Of a stretch of DNA of 64,000 nucleotides, positions 11,334 through 23,477 are shown in pieces. The translations under genes were made by a program, and so were the position numbers. The DNA is taken from positions 5,773,501-5,837,500 of the forward strand of contig OX335659.1 in the NCBI GenBank assembly GCA_946894095.1, written 5' to 3'. Each line of letters starts with the position of its first letter. The stretch's first letter is position 1. The DNA comes from Incurvaria masculella. Its lineage: Eukaryota; Arthropoda; Insecta; Lepidoptera; Incurvariidae. Under the pieces are notes generated by a model, which saw only the letters and a list, made by a program, of their open reading frames with translations, ran no database searches and had not been told where the DNA came from.

Positions 11334-11528
11334 ATGGCCGCAGGTTCTGTCAAGATGACACGCCCCCCGCGGCACAATTGTGATAAGGCCATTTTTTTAG
11401 TTCCATTCGTTCTCCTGTTATTTCTTTACCTCCATCCGTTTATAAAACCAGAAAGCCAAATATTTTTCGATTCTTCGAGTGTTGTATCTCAAGGCAACAC
11501 TGCATCACAGATCGATGTGGACCCTTAG
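11334..11528 (+). CDS. Doubtful small ORF with one membrane segment
   Basis: An ATG in a good context (AAAATGG) opens 64 codons ending TAG. Residues about 19-37 (AIFLVPFVLLLFLYLHPFI) form a plausible transmembrane segment or signal anchor, with a basic N-terminus and a polar C-terminus. An AATAAA lies about 110 bp after the stop (11639-11644). Against it, the segment around CTGTTATTTCTTTACCTCCAT loosely resembles the inverted-arm text near 1710-1737, so it may be decayed repeat. It could also be a first exon. No family recognised. Confidence 0.25.
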   Translation: MAAGSVKMTRPPRHNCDKAIFLVPFVLLLFLYLHPFIKPESQIFFDSSSVVSQGNTASQIDVDP

Positions 11529-13197
11529 ATAAAGAAGTGTGGACCAATCTGACAACAGCAGTGGAGATGAAGCCTAGATGTTAAGTTGTCTTTAAAAATA
11601 AGTACCTTATACCGAATGTATTGACGACGGATCAGTAAAATAAAACATAAATAGGTATTATGTGAATATGTGTGTATAGAAATAAGTTAATGATTAAATA
11701 TTGTAAAAAGCAAATTAGTATTTTATTGTGATTAGTAAATATCATCACCAAAACCCTTCTTAATACCTAATAAAGATATATTTTCTTACAAAAACCACAC
11801 AAGTCAGAGGGTGCGCTACTTTAAAAAATAAATTAAAATATTTCCAGTGCCAATAATATAACATTTCTTGGTTTAAGTATTCAAATATATCTTTTTATAT
11901 TAAATAATCAAAAAATCTCCACTTTTACTTACAATTGGGAGATTTAGAAAAAATTTTTTGATACCCTGAAAATCTTGCTTTTTTGACAAGTGTTGTTTTT
12001 GTAATCAACCCTTCAATTTTTAAAACGAATTCAAGACAGGTGTCAAAACAACTATTCGGAAGGTTTTTTTGTGAATGTTACTAATTTATTGAAATGTTTG
12101 TTTTAGGGATCTTAACCCTTTTGACGAATTTTAATAGAATCAGGAATATTTCAGTCGAGACCACGGCTTTTATAGCGATATTCAAAACTATTTTCTGGGC
12201 GAAATGCGGTGCTTAGGAATATTTTCGTCAGGAAAATCACTCGGTCAACCGCCGTTTCCTCGACTGAAAGATTCCTGATTCCTGAGCACGACATTCCAAG
12301 GATAGGATTACAGGTCTCTGGTGTCATGGATTTTAATGATACTGCAAAGATGAGTTGCTCACCATTTTTCTTTCACCAGTACAGGCCCAACTTTTTTTTA
12401 GATTCTAAGCCACACGCAAGGGTTTGGCAGACGTAATTGGGTTTCGCGGGCTTTGTTAAAGCCGTTTAAAAAAACAGAATGAAGAGAAGTTGAACACATG
12501 ACTCGTGGTTTGGAAGCCAAGGCTGTTAGCCTCCGTCAGCCAAGACTGAACGGTGGGTGAACACGCTGACATTACTCGCGTCTCGAGCCCCTTATTAAAG
12601 TTGTCATTTTGCAACTATGCAATTTGAGTGGTCGTCTTAACTGCAGTTTTATTCATCGAATGCTCCATAGCGGAAGTTACGGGATGGCTAACCTCGACGT
12701 TTATAGCTAGTGAAATTAAAAAATATGCCTTTTAAAAATATTTCTAAGTGCTATAAAAAGTGTGTAATATTTTCGCCGCTGTTCAAACTTAGCGAAAAAA
12801 TGTAGGCTCCCCTTACTGTAGGTTGCTGGGTTAATGCGGACTGGTTTGGCGCCAACGCATTGAATGACCGCATCCGATTTAATGTAGCCGTCCATTGCCT
12901 ACTAGTTCCCGTGTGGTTTTTTGGGCTAATATCATAATCATATTGGTGGTATTTAGCCATCTATTTTCAGTTGCGTAAAAAAAAAATAACTACTTATGTA
13001 TGTAAATCGGGTAAGTGGTTTTCAAGTCTGTATACGGACAGACTAGTTCTATAAGAGTGTGATTGGTAATACAGTGCAAAATCGAATAAGTATTTCCCGT
13101 TGGTTTTTATAACAAGAAACTAAAAGTAATACGTTCTTATCTTGGAAGACATTTTGTTCAAGAATCGAGCATTTGAGATGACTAATTTCACTGCTTG
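11529..13197. other. Intergenic with a MITE-like hairpin and a SINE tail
   Basis: At 12138-12290 an imperfect inverted repeat is seen (AATCAGGAATATTTCAGTCG at one end; CGACTGAAAGATTCCTGATT at the other), related to the element at 30868-31045. A plus-strand SINE tail fragment (CCCGTGTGGTTTTTTGGGCT, then TATTAGCC-like text) lies at about 12899-12965. No gene seen. Confidence 0.55.
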
Positions 13198-13205
13198 GTG
13201 TAATG

Positions 13206-13464
13206 CAGGGCCGGATTGACCATGTCGGGGCCCCTTTACCCTTTTTCAACTACTAGATTATAGTAATGCATCCATCTTGAAAATACTATCCAATCGAATA
13301 TCATTCTATGCATAATAATTTGAAATATAACAAGCGATATACAAAAAGCAACAATATAGTCATTGAGGATACACATTTAATTTTCACTCGAAGAAACATT
13401 TTCTCCGTGCGTGGGGCCCCTGCCGATCCCTAGCCTGCACTGCCTTATGGATAATCCGGCCCTG
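13206..13464. mobile_element. hAT-type MITE, 259 bp, with 8-bp target duplication
   Basis: The element opens CAGGGCCGGATTGAC and closes AATCCGGCCCTG, giving terminal inverted repeats with the CAGGGC ends common in hAT elements. Immediate flanks are GTGTAATG (13198-13205) and GTGTCATG (13465-13472), an 8-bp duplication with one mismatch, the size expected for hAT. No transposase is encoded. Confidence 0.78.
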
Positions 13465-13472
13465 GTGTCATG

Positions 13473-14737
13473 ACATCGATGACACATTAAACTTTTTAAG
13501 GAGCTACATGCACATCAAAATGCAACGCCTCACACATTTATATAGATGTATATAATGTATACGGAAGACACACAAAAAAATGTCATTGCCTGACTAGCAG
13601 CCACTAAACCCTCAAACATTTTGCAAAGCAAAATATGTAGGCGGCCAGAAAGATGAAGATATTTTAATCATCTTAAAATAGCACCCATGCGTGCGTTATT
13701 ACGTAAAACACTAGATTTAAGGTGACGGTCATTACCGTCCCCGGAACATAAGTGATGCGTCAGCATGCCGACTCGTGGCGCCGTTTTGTGTGCGTGCCTG
13801 CGCGCACGGTACGTGACACGAGGCGACCAATGTGGCATATCTCAAACGGTATGGCCTTAATAACGCCGCTTATGCGGATATAAGTGTGGCGGCAAAGTTT
13901 AGCAGAATTGTGTTTGTATATTAATAGTGGTCGCAGTGTCGATAATTTTACTAAATCTTTTGTTTAAGAACATCAACGTTGTTCAAAATGGGAAGGATTT
14001 ATCGTGTTGGCGACGTGAAACCATATTATTGTATTTAAATCTGGGAGCGTATAAATGTATAGTTGATGTCATTTAAAATGTGTTGATGAGCCATTTGTGT
14101 TTGTTTGTGGCAATCGGATAACATCTACTTAACTAAATAGTTTTCTACTAACGAGTAATCAATGACGATGTTAACTAAAAATCAAGAATTTATGAGCAGA
14201 GGCCAATCAAAACAAGCAATGTTTTATAATATTTTGCCTCATTTTGCCTATAAAAAGGATCCTTTTTTATGAAAAATTATTCGTGAAATATTTGTTAACT
14301 TGACATGGAAGGCTAAAAGAACATATGCTGTCATAACATAAATTATATATAATAAATAAATAAATAAACATTAGCCCAAAAAAACAAAAATTAACTCGGC
14401 GCCAAGCCAGAAACTTCCTTATGGCTGCATTGATTTTAATAGAAACACAGACAGCGGGCCCAATTGTATTATTTGTGCGTGCCTGAGCCCACACTAATGA
14501 GAAACTACACTCACGGTTAGACTAACTGTGGGCAAGCGAGTGGCATAGATCTCGGGAAGGAAGATGGTGGGTAAGGTTAGTTTCCCATCAGAAAAGTGGC
14601 AAGAGTGTCATGAACGATGAACAATAAATAAACTTATTTTGATCTTCGAACTAGTCTGTTTATATTGGTCTTCGTTAGTGTAGAAATATGGCAACACAAG
14701 AGTTCAGGTGCCAACACTGATGCAAAGTGACACCTTT
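13473..14737. other. Intergenic, no gene seen
   Basis: Moderately GC-rich around 13730-13900 (dyad TGCGTGCCTGCGCGCACG), otherwise AT-rich. The short open frame at 14267-14494 (-) shows no domain. Confidence 0.4.
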
Positions 14738-14854
14738 AGCATAGTTTGCACGGATGACTTTATTGCCGAACGGAATTCTTCGTCACTACCCTCATCTGCA
14801 GCTGAACCTACCCACAGCTACAATCTGCGCAGCCGACGACCTGTAGATGACATC
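14738..14854 (+). pseudogene. C-terminal relic of an LTR-retrotransposon polyprotein
   Basis: The frame reads CTDDFIAERNSSSLPSSAAE and then PTHSYNLRSRRPVDDI followed by TGA. An H-x-YNLR-x-R motif close to the stop is common at the very C-terminus of insect gypsy/BEL-type Pol proteins. Only this tail is seen; no protease, RT or integrase remains nearby. Confidence 0.4.
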
Positions 14855-15654
14855 TGACTGGACGAAGCGTCAGAGGTCCTCCAGGTCGCGTCGCGAATCC
14901 TGATGATGTTCACAACGTGGTGGACGAAACGTCGAGCTTAGTTAATAAGCTGAACACTGTTTATCCGTAAACGAAAAATAATAGTTTGAATGAGTCTCTG
15001 AAAATACGAATATTGTTTGTTCTTGTAATCAACGATACCATGTCACCATACCATACCATTACAAACATGCATCGCATAAATATTAATTTTCTAAAGTAAT
15101 ATGTCTATTCATGTTTACTCTTTAATATTTTGCCGTCTTCGTGGAGATGTTCGGGCATAACTACATATGCGAGTTTTGCGAACTGACGGCTACTTTTTTC
15201 AAGATTTTCCTTTTTACAAGCCCCCTTTGGTGATATTTTTACTTTCACTTCTGAAATTGTACTTTTTAACCAGTCCCTAAGAGAGGTCAACTTAACAATA
15301 AATTACCGCAGAACGCTTAGATCCGCACGTCATCAATCAGACAGATTCTGAGTTGACGGTCCACATATAAATCGTGTATAAACTCTGGGTTAAATCGCCC
15401 TTTCTATTCGTAACCCTGATTACGACTGCAAATGGCTTTTTTGCCATCGAGTTAGAGATTATCGATTATGTGACCGAGTCGACCACTAGTTGCTACCGGC
15501 GGCGTATAACCTCAAGGATAAATCACGATTTTAATCATATTTCGTCTACCGTGTAAACAATAACCGGCGCCGCAGTATGCTTCTTCATCTCGATCCATTA
15601 ACACCTTCTTCACTGCTCGAAGGAGCCGATTAACGGTTAGGGCTACTTTGTTCA

Positions 15655-15865
15655 CAATGAGTCCGCATAAAGGGCGCCATTTTGGACGAGTTTGAATTTC
15701 GAATAGATCTGTGACGTGTTTTTTGTCCTCAATGAGTATGCTAAAGGGCGCCATTTTAACGAGTTTGAATTTGGAATAGATCTGTGACGTGTTTTTTGTC
15801 CTCAATGAGTATAAGGGCGCCAATTTGGATCAATTTGAATTTCGAATAGATCCGTGTACGTGTCG
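15655..15865 (+). repeat. Three tandem ~75-bp repeats just upstream of the lipase start
   Basis: Units start with CAATGAGT at 15655, 15730 and 15803 (periods 75 and 73). Each contains AAGGGCGCCA, TTTGAATTT and GAATAGAT. The first two also hold TGTGACGTG, a CRE-like TGACGT core; the third is altered at that point (CCGTGTACGTG). The array ends about 37 bp before the ATG at 15902. It may act as a promoter or 5' UTR element, but that is inference from position only. Confidence 0.85.
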
Positions 15866-15901
15866 GTGTGGGTGGACGAGGTTCGTGGGGTGATGTGAGC
15901 G

Positions 15902-16037
15902 ATGCTGGTGGTGGTGGTGGCGCTGGTGATGGCGTCGGGGGCGCTGGGCGGTGACGTCACGGCGCTGTCGGTGCTCGCCAGGATGTTCGGCGACGACCGC
16001 TTCCCGGACGACGTGCTGAGGCTCGCCATTGGAACTT
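15902..16037 (+). CDS. Lipase exon 1: signal peptide
   Basis: An ATG two codons after an in-frame TGA opens MLVVVVALVMASGALG, a typical signal peptide with a long hydrophobic core and small residues at the likely cleavage point, followed by GDVTALSVLARMFGDDRFPD. Third positions are almost all G or C, matching the exon at 17548 and unlike the flanks, and the frame is otherwise noncoding beyond. The next exon starts in phase 1, so this exon must end one base into a codon. A GT at 16038 fits that phase but is a weak donor (GTTGAG); the GT at 15951 also fits phase. The exact 3' end is therefore uncertain. The product would be secreted. Confidence 0.65.
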
Positions 16038-17547
16038 GTTGAGTCATTTGCATTGTTTTTTAGCAGAATTTGAACGAATGATAAAAGCATAATACATGTA
16101 CATCAAATCTTACAAATTATTTTAAAATACAAAATTAATATAAAATAATAAATATAAGAATAACAAAAAAAATAATTTAAAATCTTATATTTTCTTTTTA
16201 GAATAAGCGGCAAGGATCCTATTTTCTTAATGATAGCTAGTTATTATTTTTATCATTAAAATACATAATAGGTATGTTATGTATACATATTTATGTAACT
16301 GGACATGGATCTTCCGATCTTCATGATATTATAGCCTAATACACCGCATGGGAACTAGGTGCCATGACAGGATAAGGACATGGAAAACACGGACAATTTT
16401 TCATTGCCGCTTCGACTAATAAAATTGTTTATATTATATTTTTGTTCTATAACTTGCATATTCTGTTTCGATTATCACTGTGTTGTAACCGACTTCAACA
16501 AAAAATAAAAAGACCATACATACGAATTGAGAACCTCCTCCTTTTTTGAAGTCGGTTAAAAGGAGGAGGTTCTCAATTCGTCGGAAACCTGTGGTTTTTT
16601 TTATATGTATGTTCTTCGATTACTCGAAGACGCCTGGACCGATTTGGAAAATTCTTATTTTGTTTGAAAGGGTATACTTGGGGTAGTTGGTCCCATATTT
16701 TTTTTATCAATATCGGTTCAGTAGTTTGTATGTTTACGGACAGTGTTTAGCTTAGATCGACTTCTTGTCAATTTTTTTCACCACGTTGCGGACATATTGC
16801 ACTTTCACTTAACCTTGGTCGACATCTCTCTGGAGGAAGTGTAAGTTGTCCTCCAGGGTGCGTCACGAATCCTGAAAATATCCGCAAACATAAATAATAT
16901 TATTAATTCATCTCTAAATTTTCCAAGGCTTATAGAGTTGTCCCTTTATTTGCCATGTTATAAATGACTGGTAATTGAGGAACGAAGAATGTGTTTTCAC
17001 GAATTTTGCTAGCAGTTAGAGTAAATAGGATGAAAAAATTATTTTCGTCCTTGTCACTAAGTCGCATGAATATAAAATCTAAAAATATAAAAAATATAAA
17101 TGAATGAAATCATATTTTAGAATGCAATGGACACGCTTTTCAGCTTTGCCAAGCAATTTGTGTGAGATCCCACGAATATCGCTCTGCTTCTCAGCTTTTA
17201 TTTATTATTAAACGGTCACTTTCTAGAATTTGAAAAAAAATGTCTGACACGCATAGGCAAGTGTTTACTATCGAGAATCCAAAACCATTGGCACATGATT
17301 CATCTCTGCGCATAGGTACCCTACCTACTCCAGGTGTGCTACTCTCGTTACTTCTGTCCAACCTGTCTTGTTCGTTATGGGTTTTTTGTTTCGGAGTCAA
17401 TTAAATTTGCCAAGATGGCTATAATATAGTGATGCAGTACCTCGATAGGACGTCTATTTAATCACAACACAATTCGAGCATTCATCATAGTGAGACAGAA
17501 ACACGTGTCACGGAAATGTCGAGTTAACAACTAATATTTGTTTTCAG
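16038..17547 (+). other. Lipase intron carrying repeats
   Basis: Inferred intron between the signal exon and the catalytic exon, closed by acceptor TTGTTTTCAG at 17547. It holds a reverse SINE tail (about 16310-16430, CTAGGTGCCATGACAGGA), and at 16484-16790 a lepidopteran repeat in which AACCGACTTCA and AGGAGGAGGTTCTCAATTCG occur in both orientations. A further small exon here cannot be excluded. Confidence 0.5.
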
Positions 17548-18476
17548 GTGAAGCTCTACCAATCGAGTTTTTCTTCTCCCGACCGCAAAGCGAGCCCAAA
17601 AACGTCAACATCAACCTGTTCACGTACAGCGCGAGGAAGGTGTACCGCATCCAAGACGTTCGTAGACTCCTGTTCGAGAACCCCAAGCTGAATTCCAGGC
17701 GGCAGACCACCATCTACGTCCACGGCTGGAGGAACAATCCCCTCGACAAATCCTCCAACGCCATCGTCCAGGCCCTGCTCACCAAGGACTGCAACGTCCT
17801 CGTCGTCGACTCGAGCAAATACCTGAACGAACTGTACCTCTCGGCATCTTCGCACGTGTTCAGAATCGGAGAAGTCCTCAATAAATTTCTCGTCAGACTC
17901 ACCGAAAGAGTACCCGTCGAAAAGATCAACATCATCGGGTTCAGTCTCGGCGCACACATCTCCGGAGTCGCCGGCAAACTCTTCCAAAGACAGACAGGGA
18001 GAACCCTCGAAAGGATAACCGCCCTGGATCCGGCCAAGCCGTGCTTCGAACGCCTGGAGGACCAGCGGCTGGGAAAGGACGACGCGAAGTACGTCGATGT
18101 CATCCACACCAACACGGGGACGTTGGGGTTAAAGGACGCGATAGGACACGCGGACTTCTACGTGAACGGACTGTCCGGGAACCAACCGGAATGTAGGTCG
18201 AAGGTCATCAAGCTGGATTGCAATCACGCGCAGGCGTGGAGGCTCTACGTCTCCTCCGTGAGGCGCGAGGGCAATCTCATGGGGAGTGAGTGCCAGGGCT
18301 GGGAGGAGTTGAGAGAGGAGCGGTGTGGCGGCAAGCAGGCTGTCATGGGGTATCACTCCAACAATACCAATAGGGGACTCTATTACGTGAGGACTACTGG
18401 TAAGCTCAGCAGACTAAGAAGGCAATCCGAGAAGAGAGGTCGATTACCCAGATCGGTGTTTAGGAACAATCTGTAA
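17548..18476 (+). CDS. Secreted neutral (pancreatic-type) lipase, terminal catalytic exon
   Basis: This exon encodes about 309 residues with the whole alpha/beta-hydrolase lipase domain, family PF00151 by motif. It starts after TTTTCAG at 17547 with GEALPIEFFFSRP. The substrate strand and oxyanion region is TTIYVHGW. The nucleophile elbow is GFSLG (Ser codon 17943), the acid is Asp in ALDPAKPCF (codon 18027), and the base is His in DCNHAQAW (codon 18225). The order and spacing of the triad are normal, so the enzyme looks active on acylglycerols or phospholipids. The C-terminus GYHSNNTNRGLYYVRT is usual, followed by a basic tail (RLRRQSEKRGRLPRS). With exon 1 the protein is about 355 residues, a usual size for insect lipases. 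The in-frame TTG at 17538 is not a start. Third-position GC is high. Confidence 0.93.
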
Positions 18477-18480
18477 TGTG

Positions 18481-18490
18481 AATAAATAAA
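18481..18490 (+). terminator. Lipase polyadenylation signal
   Basis: Two overlapping AATAAA hexamers begin 5 bases after the stop codon, followed by a TG-rich stretch (TTTATGTGTGTGTG) suitable as a downstream element. Confidence 0.7.
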
Positions 18491-19375
18491 TGTTTATGTG
18501 TGTGTGTACAACGTGTGTATAGGTCGAAACTTTTCTGTTGAGGGAAACTCGAAACACATTACTAATGAACACCAATGAATTTAAATAGTTGGAAATTGTT
18601 TCAGCATGGCAATTTAATAAGGCACTGACCGATTATTAACATAATGATTTGAAGAAAATTTTTCCAAGCATACTGTTGCCACGATATGCATATGTGAGTT
18701 AACCTCAACTTAAAAAAAACTCGACCAATATGAATACGTCAAGTCTAAAGGTGCTAAGGTGGGAACATTTCACTTTAGACATTCACCCGAACGGAGCCTG
18801 GTAAAATGTGATCGTGACGTTAATATGCTGCAGCGCCACCTAGTGGCAAGTTACATAAAACCTTCACCGTGAAAACATACATAAATATGTGCCAAATATG
18901 TTTTTAGGTCAGACATATTCATGTTTAGATACATATGTAGATTGATATTGTTTTAATAATATATGCTGTGACTGCTCTTATTGATTGTTTGCAGCTTTTT
19001 GTGACACTGAACTGTAAAAGCCTTTCAGCAATAGTTTTAACGTATACATATAATGTTCCTTGCCATTACACACATATTTAACGATTTTTACTTAAGTTGA
19101 TGTGCCCTTTTCTGATCTCGAGAAATTGTCGCAAATGTGTTACTGTGTTACCTCGTGTTTTTATGCGATAGTTTCTTTACAAACTTTTTATTTCACTTAA
19201 GAATAAAATTTCAATACGTTGACTATGTTTTATCATTTAATTACCTACAAATGTTACGTAAGGCACCGTTTTAAAATAAGCTAGAACATGCCATACCTTA
19301 TAACGAATTAAAAAATATCGCTTTGAAATTACCATAAGGAGCTATGACATGAATTCGTTGAAATCTGGGAATGTA
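18491..19375. other. Intergenic, no gene seen
   Basis: AT-rich; includes AGCGCCACCTAGTGGC at about 18833, a small palindrome resembling the GCGCCATCTA motif found near 23705, 53110 and 53555. Confidence 0.4.
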
Positions 19376-19914
19376 TTCCGGGAGGTCACGACATTTTTGG
19401 TTACGTAATGTAAATGGCTGGATCTGGGCTCACAGGTCAGAGACCAACCCTCTGATGCTTATTAGGTCGGTATGCCTTTCCCAAGTGGTTGCGTTAGCTA
19501 GATTGGCTACGCAAAATATATGTTGATATTTACCTGCTAATTAATGTACTGATTTATATCTATTCATTATGCAATAATAACCAGTCGGTTTTGTAATTTA
19601 ATTCTTAAATTAACCTAAAGTCATATCTGTAACCTAAATCGCCTATAAAAACGAAATGCAACCAAATATTTGTTCAGTTTTGGTATTACCAAATAAGTAT
19701 GTACTGATACTTCATGCTGGGTTAATAGCATCATTTACCTTATCATATATTTTTCTTGTTACGACAACTACTTTTTCAGGCGCCTTATCTAGTTAACGCA
19801 ATCACTTATCACATGCAAACCGACACATTTAGCTTCAGAGGGTTGGTCTTTATCTGTGAACCCAGTTTCAGACATTTACGTTATCTTTAACCTTTTCGTC
19901 GCGATCTCCTAGTC
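19376..19914 (+). mobile_element. TA-flanked foldback MITE, family A, copy 1
   Basis: The element opens TTCCGGGAGGTCACGACA and closes GTCGCGATCTCCTAGTC, with TA dinucleotides on both sides. The arms are inverted copies for more than 130 bp; both contain GACCAACCCTCTGA and AGTGGTTGCGTTA-like text. Three more copies lie at 45933-46483, 59326-59881 (reverse) and 62669-63224 (reverse). TA flanks fit Tc1/mariner-type mobilisation; no transposase is encoded. Confidence 0.85.
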
Positions 19915-20731
19915 TAATAGTGAATAATCGCGATACTGGCAACGGAACACGATTGAGATTAACGGCATTTTATTGATCCTGCATCGGTTAACACTTCCAA
20001 AGTTATTCCCGCGCAAAAATAAATTGATTTATCAAATTAGAATGAAATCATTCATCGTCACGTAGCATCGAGCAGTGGTGTGGCGACCGAAGCAGCGCAG
20101 GAAAGTTTTAATAAATTTGCACTAACGTAACGCCGGCCGGTCAGTTCGCTTACGAAAACAGGACGCGCAATTTAGATTTTTCTGGGCATATCTGCGTATG
20201 TACCGGGCTTTTCTACACGCCATTTCGAGTCCGAATAAAACGGGCGAGCGGCCATTTTGGTATTGCTGTATCGATCAAATATTATATGCAAGTTAGTGCG
20301 CACAAACACGATCTAGCTAACCTCCAAAATTTTGGGTTTATTTTTATCGTAGCTCAGCGTCGGTTAAGAATAAACAACCGTAGAAAAATCAAAATATCAA
20401 AGCTGAGACTATTATCTAGTGTATGACCGTAAAACGGTTTTAATGAGTTGCTTATATTTTTTTTAAATATATGTTTTTAAACACATATTTACTAGGTTTT
20501 TACTAGGTTTTCAAGCCGGGGCGCTTGGAATCTATAAATGATTTAGACAATTTTCTTTTTTTTGTACGAGTTCACATATTTATCTTGTGAATAAGCGTGA
20601 AACATATATTAATTCACTTTAAAAATTAGATATACAGGTCAAAAACCTAAATTTCGCATCGTCGCGCTCGATTTTCATGCTCATACATAAGATCGCCATT
20701 ATTGTTTGTTTGCTGTTCGCTGGAGTCGGTT
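19915..20731. other. Intergenic, no gene seen
   Basis: A GC-richer patch at about 20085-20270 includes GCCGGCCGGTCAGTTCG, where TCAGTT would fit an arthropod initiator, but no exon follows that I can recognise. Confidence 0.35.
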
Positions 20732-21030
20732 AGAACCTCGGTAGCCCAGTGGCGCGACGTCTTGCGATTTGATAAGCTCGGTTTAACCTCTGAGCGCGGT
20801 TGGGTTCTGGATGGGTGACCATTTTTCAACCGTTGGGGCTGGCCGCGGCTCCGATTTCACGTAAGACGTTAGTTCCTTACTTACCAGGTGAAGGGGTTAA
20901 TCCCGCCCGGGTTGGTACCATCGCATTGAATGAATGATGGTCGAAGCGACAATGAAAATTGTCCGTTTTATCCTTCCAGTTCAATGTCGCCGAGCAATAT
21001 AATGGAGGTTCTGACATGGCACCTAGTAGC
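20732..21030 (+). mobile_element. SINE with a decayed 5S-like head
   Basis: The head contains CTGGATGGGTGACCA, matching the box C region of 5S rRNA, but the box A region is altered relative to the copy at 62246. The tail is the shared SINE tail: CCCGCCCGGGTTGGTACC, GATGGTCGAAGC, then CTGACATGGCACCTAGT. Unlike the 62246 copy it carries CCTCTGAGCGCGGTTGGG before box C, as in the copy at 51221. Confidence 0.8.
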
Positions 21031-22139
21031 GTCCTTTAAGGTTCTTAAGTCTTCTTACGTGTCGGTGGAACTGGATAAAATCAGTAGTGGGTAAGCGAAT
21101 GACTCTGTCGCCAAAGTTTCTACGCCGACCCTACAAATTGTAAATTGTAAGCTGTCTGCATGTTTACTGTTGACCTGTTTTGTAATGACAATCATTATCT
21201 TTATCTTAAAACAAGAAAACGTACCTGTCTGAGTGTAGCTTGTCTTCCATTTGACGAAATGAAATACAATCCTATAATACATGCAAACGAATTTCGGTTG
21301 CTAATTCCGTCCTTCCATGCTCACTGGTCTTAATACACGCCGAGTCCGAGTTTGCGCAGGGTAGGGTACGCTCCAAGCGCGCCGCTCACCTAAAATTTAC
21401 TTTTTGCGCAGCCAAACGCGCCAACTTCACATCGGCCCTAAAGTTTGGCCCTAATGAGGGATACATAAGAACAGTGTTTTTTCGGTCTTGGTTGCCTGAA
21501 CGACTTTAGGCCTCCATGAGCGTAATAGACCTAAAATTACGGAGGACAAACAAACAAATGACCCTATTTCTGGCGAAGCGAAGAAGCTGTGCAACCATAG
21601 AAATGGGAAATACGCAACCGTGTTGCGGTTGCTCTGTGCTCTGTGGTTTTGAACTGTTCTATTATGAATTCACTTTTATGGCATCTTTCTCACTTGAAAC
21701 AATTTCACCAGAGTTTTAGCCCGTTCACAATTTGTCACAAACCTTTGTTTTACATATTTTTTTATTTTAAGATTTCATGAATCGTTGATATATTTATAGC
21801 GGGTCACGTTGTTGAAATTAAAGTTAAGGGCGTGATAAGAGCCGATTGCGTTCAGTTTGATAAGGACGTAAGTAAGATAATAACTATTTCATTTTAATTT
21901 AAAATAACCACAACGAATTTCGATAATACAAAAAATCAATATGTGATGGTCTACGTATGATTTCAAGATGAAAATGTATGCCTGATTTTCGCATTAAAGT
22001 ACGTCCCATTTTCCAAGGAATGTGATATGTATGGCTAATCGACCGTGAAGTAAGGACACATTAATTTAAAAAAGAGTCCTGTAAAAAGAACTTAGGTACT
22101 TTATGAAAATACTGCAAGGCTTGACCGCAGCCAGCAAAC
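21031..22139. other. Intergenic, no gene seen
   Basis: Short open frames only (for example 21516-21719 +). Nothing recognisable. Confidence 0.4.
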
Positions 22140-22385
22140 CCTCTGAAGAGAAAGGAAGGAAAAGAGACAGGCGATCGATATCGCGGCACCGCCGTATGGC
22201 CAAAGTGACCATATGATTGTATGGGAATCAGGCGGCGCGTCGTATGCCACACAGCCGTAACATCACCACTGCGCGCGAATGTGCTCTAAAAACGGGTTCG
22301 TCAAGTCAACTGTCCCACACACACAGCCTCCAATAAGTCTGCGATTATGTTTGCATGTGGCATGTACGTTTAAGTTGGGTCGGAA
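22140..22385 (+). repeat. Interspersed repeat, family B, copy 1
   Basis: Shares GATCGATATCGCGGCACC, TATGGCCAAAGTGACCATAT, ATTGTATGGGAATC and CCCACACACACAGCCTCCAA text with 32812-33015 (same orientation) and 45300-45545 (reverse). Roughly 225 bp; class unknown. Confidence 0.7.
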
Positions 22386-23358
22386 GTTTTTTTTAAATTG
22401 GAGACAGCTAATTTCATAGTAGGCGCGCTAGATACCATATCTCCTTCCTTTTTATCTATGAGCAAAAAATAACCTTCGCGGGTATTGCGTATTTAAATTT
22501 CGCCATCTGCTGTATGTGTACCCCTAATTTGGACTTCTCTTACGGTCCCTTCTCCAGTAATTAATTCCTCCTACTAACACAGTGTTTAACTAACATATTC
22601 CTTGGAAAAGAAAGCTACGTACTTACTTGCTTAGCACGAAAAAGTATATTTGCATCTATTGTTGCACATTATAATTTGCTCTTGGTGGGTGGAGAACAGG
22701 TAATTACGAAGATATTTATGAAGAAATTGACCGTTTATAGTGGGTTATTTTGGCCTCCAAAAAGTCAGTATCTATTGCTTAGTAGCAGAGAACACAAATT
22801 GCCGCCCGGTTTGTAAACAGTAATTTTATCTCAGTAAGCGCCTACGAATAACAAGTTGGCTAAACATTGACAGTTCATCTAATCGATTGCTGGTGTACGA
22901 AAATAAGTTGGCATTGCAATACGATAGATGGCGCGAATTTGGTTCATTTAGGTGAAAGTCATAATAACTTGACAGCTGTAATGCTTTCTCGCTTACAATA
23001 GATGTCGCTAGTAGGAACTTTTTGAGCATGCCTGGCATTAATTTTAATTTAGGTCCCTAACTTATTATTATACCTATCAAATATTCACAAATACACACAG
23101 CATAACTTCCGGACAAATGCTTTCGAATTTGTCGAAAAATGCTCTCGAAAATTAAATTACATTGTTTTTGGCAGTATCACGAGTTTGGCAGTAGCATTAA
23201 TTAATTTCTCCCAACCGTAGGAAACTAAACCACCCTTATTAATCTCAACAGCCTTAATAGAGAGGCGGATGTGGCGTAAGACATTCCGTTATAAATCCTC
23301 GTCCAAGCATATGGATTTTGATGACGTCGTATTTTCTAACGTAAGCACTTATAAATAC
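22386..23358. other. Intergenic, no gene seen
   Basis: No supported gene. The open frame at 22826-23038 (-) lacks features. Confidence 0.4.
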
Positions 23359-23477
23359 AGTCGTATTCAGAGAGGACCTGTCAAAACTTAGTACGAGACT
23401 AGCACCGGACTAACCATACAAAAACCGGTTAAGTCCGGCTGATTAAAGTTAGTCCGCCCACTCTGAATACAGCTGTC
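23359..23477. mobile_element. Small MITE, ~119 bp
   Basis: Terminal inverted repeats: ACAGTCGTATTCAGAG at the left and CTCTGAATACAGCTGT at the right. The interior is GC-balanced with a further CCGGACTAACC / GGTTAAGTCCGG dyad. Too short to code. Confidence 0.6.

Noticed and set aside
15802..16090. Minus-strand ORFs rich in Ser/Thr/His
   Set aside because: Antisense shadows of the GC-rich lipase signal exon, whose plus frame gives a clear signal peptide.
17538..17547. Start of the lipase at 17538
   Set aside because: The codon is TTG inside the polypyrimidine/acceptor tract; the exon begins after the AG at 17546-17547.
17556..18356. Minus-strand ORFs of 75-183 aa
   Set aside because: Antisense shadows of the lipase exon, which has all catalytic motifs on the plus strand.
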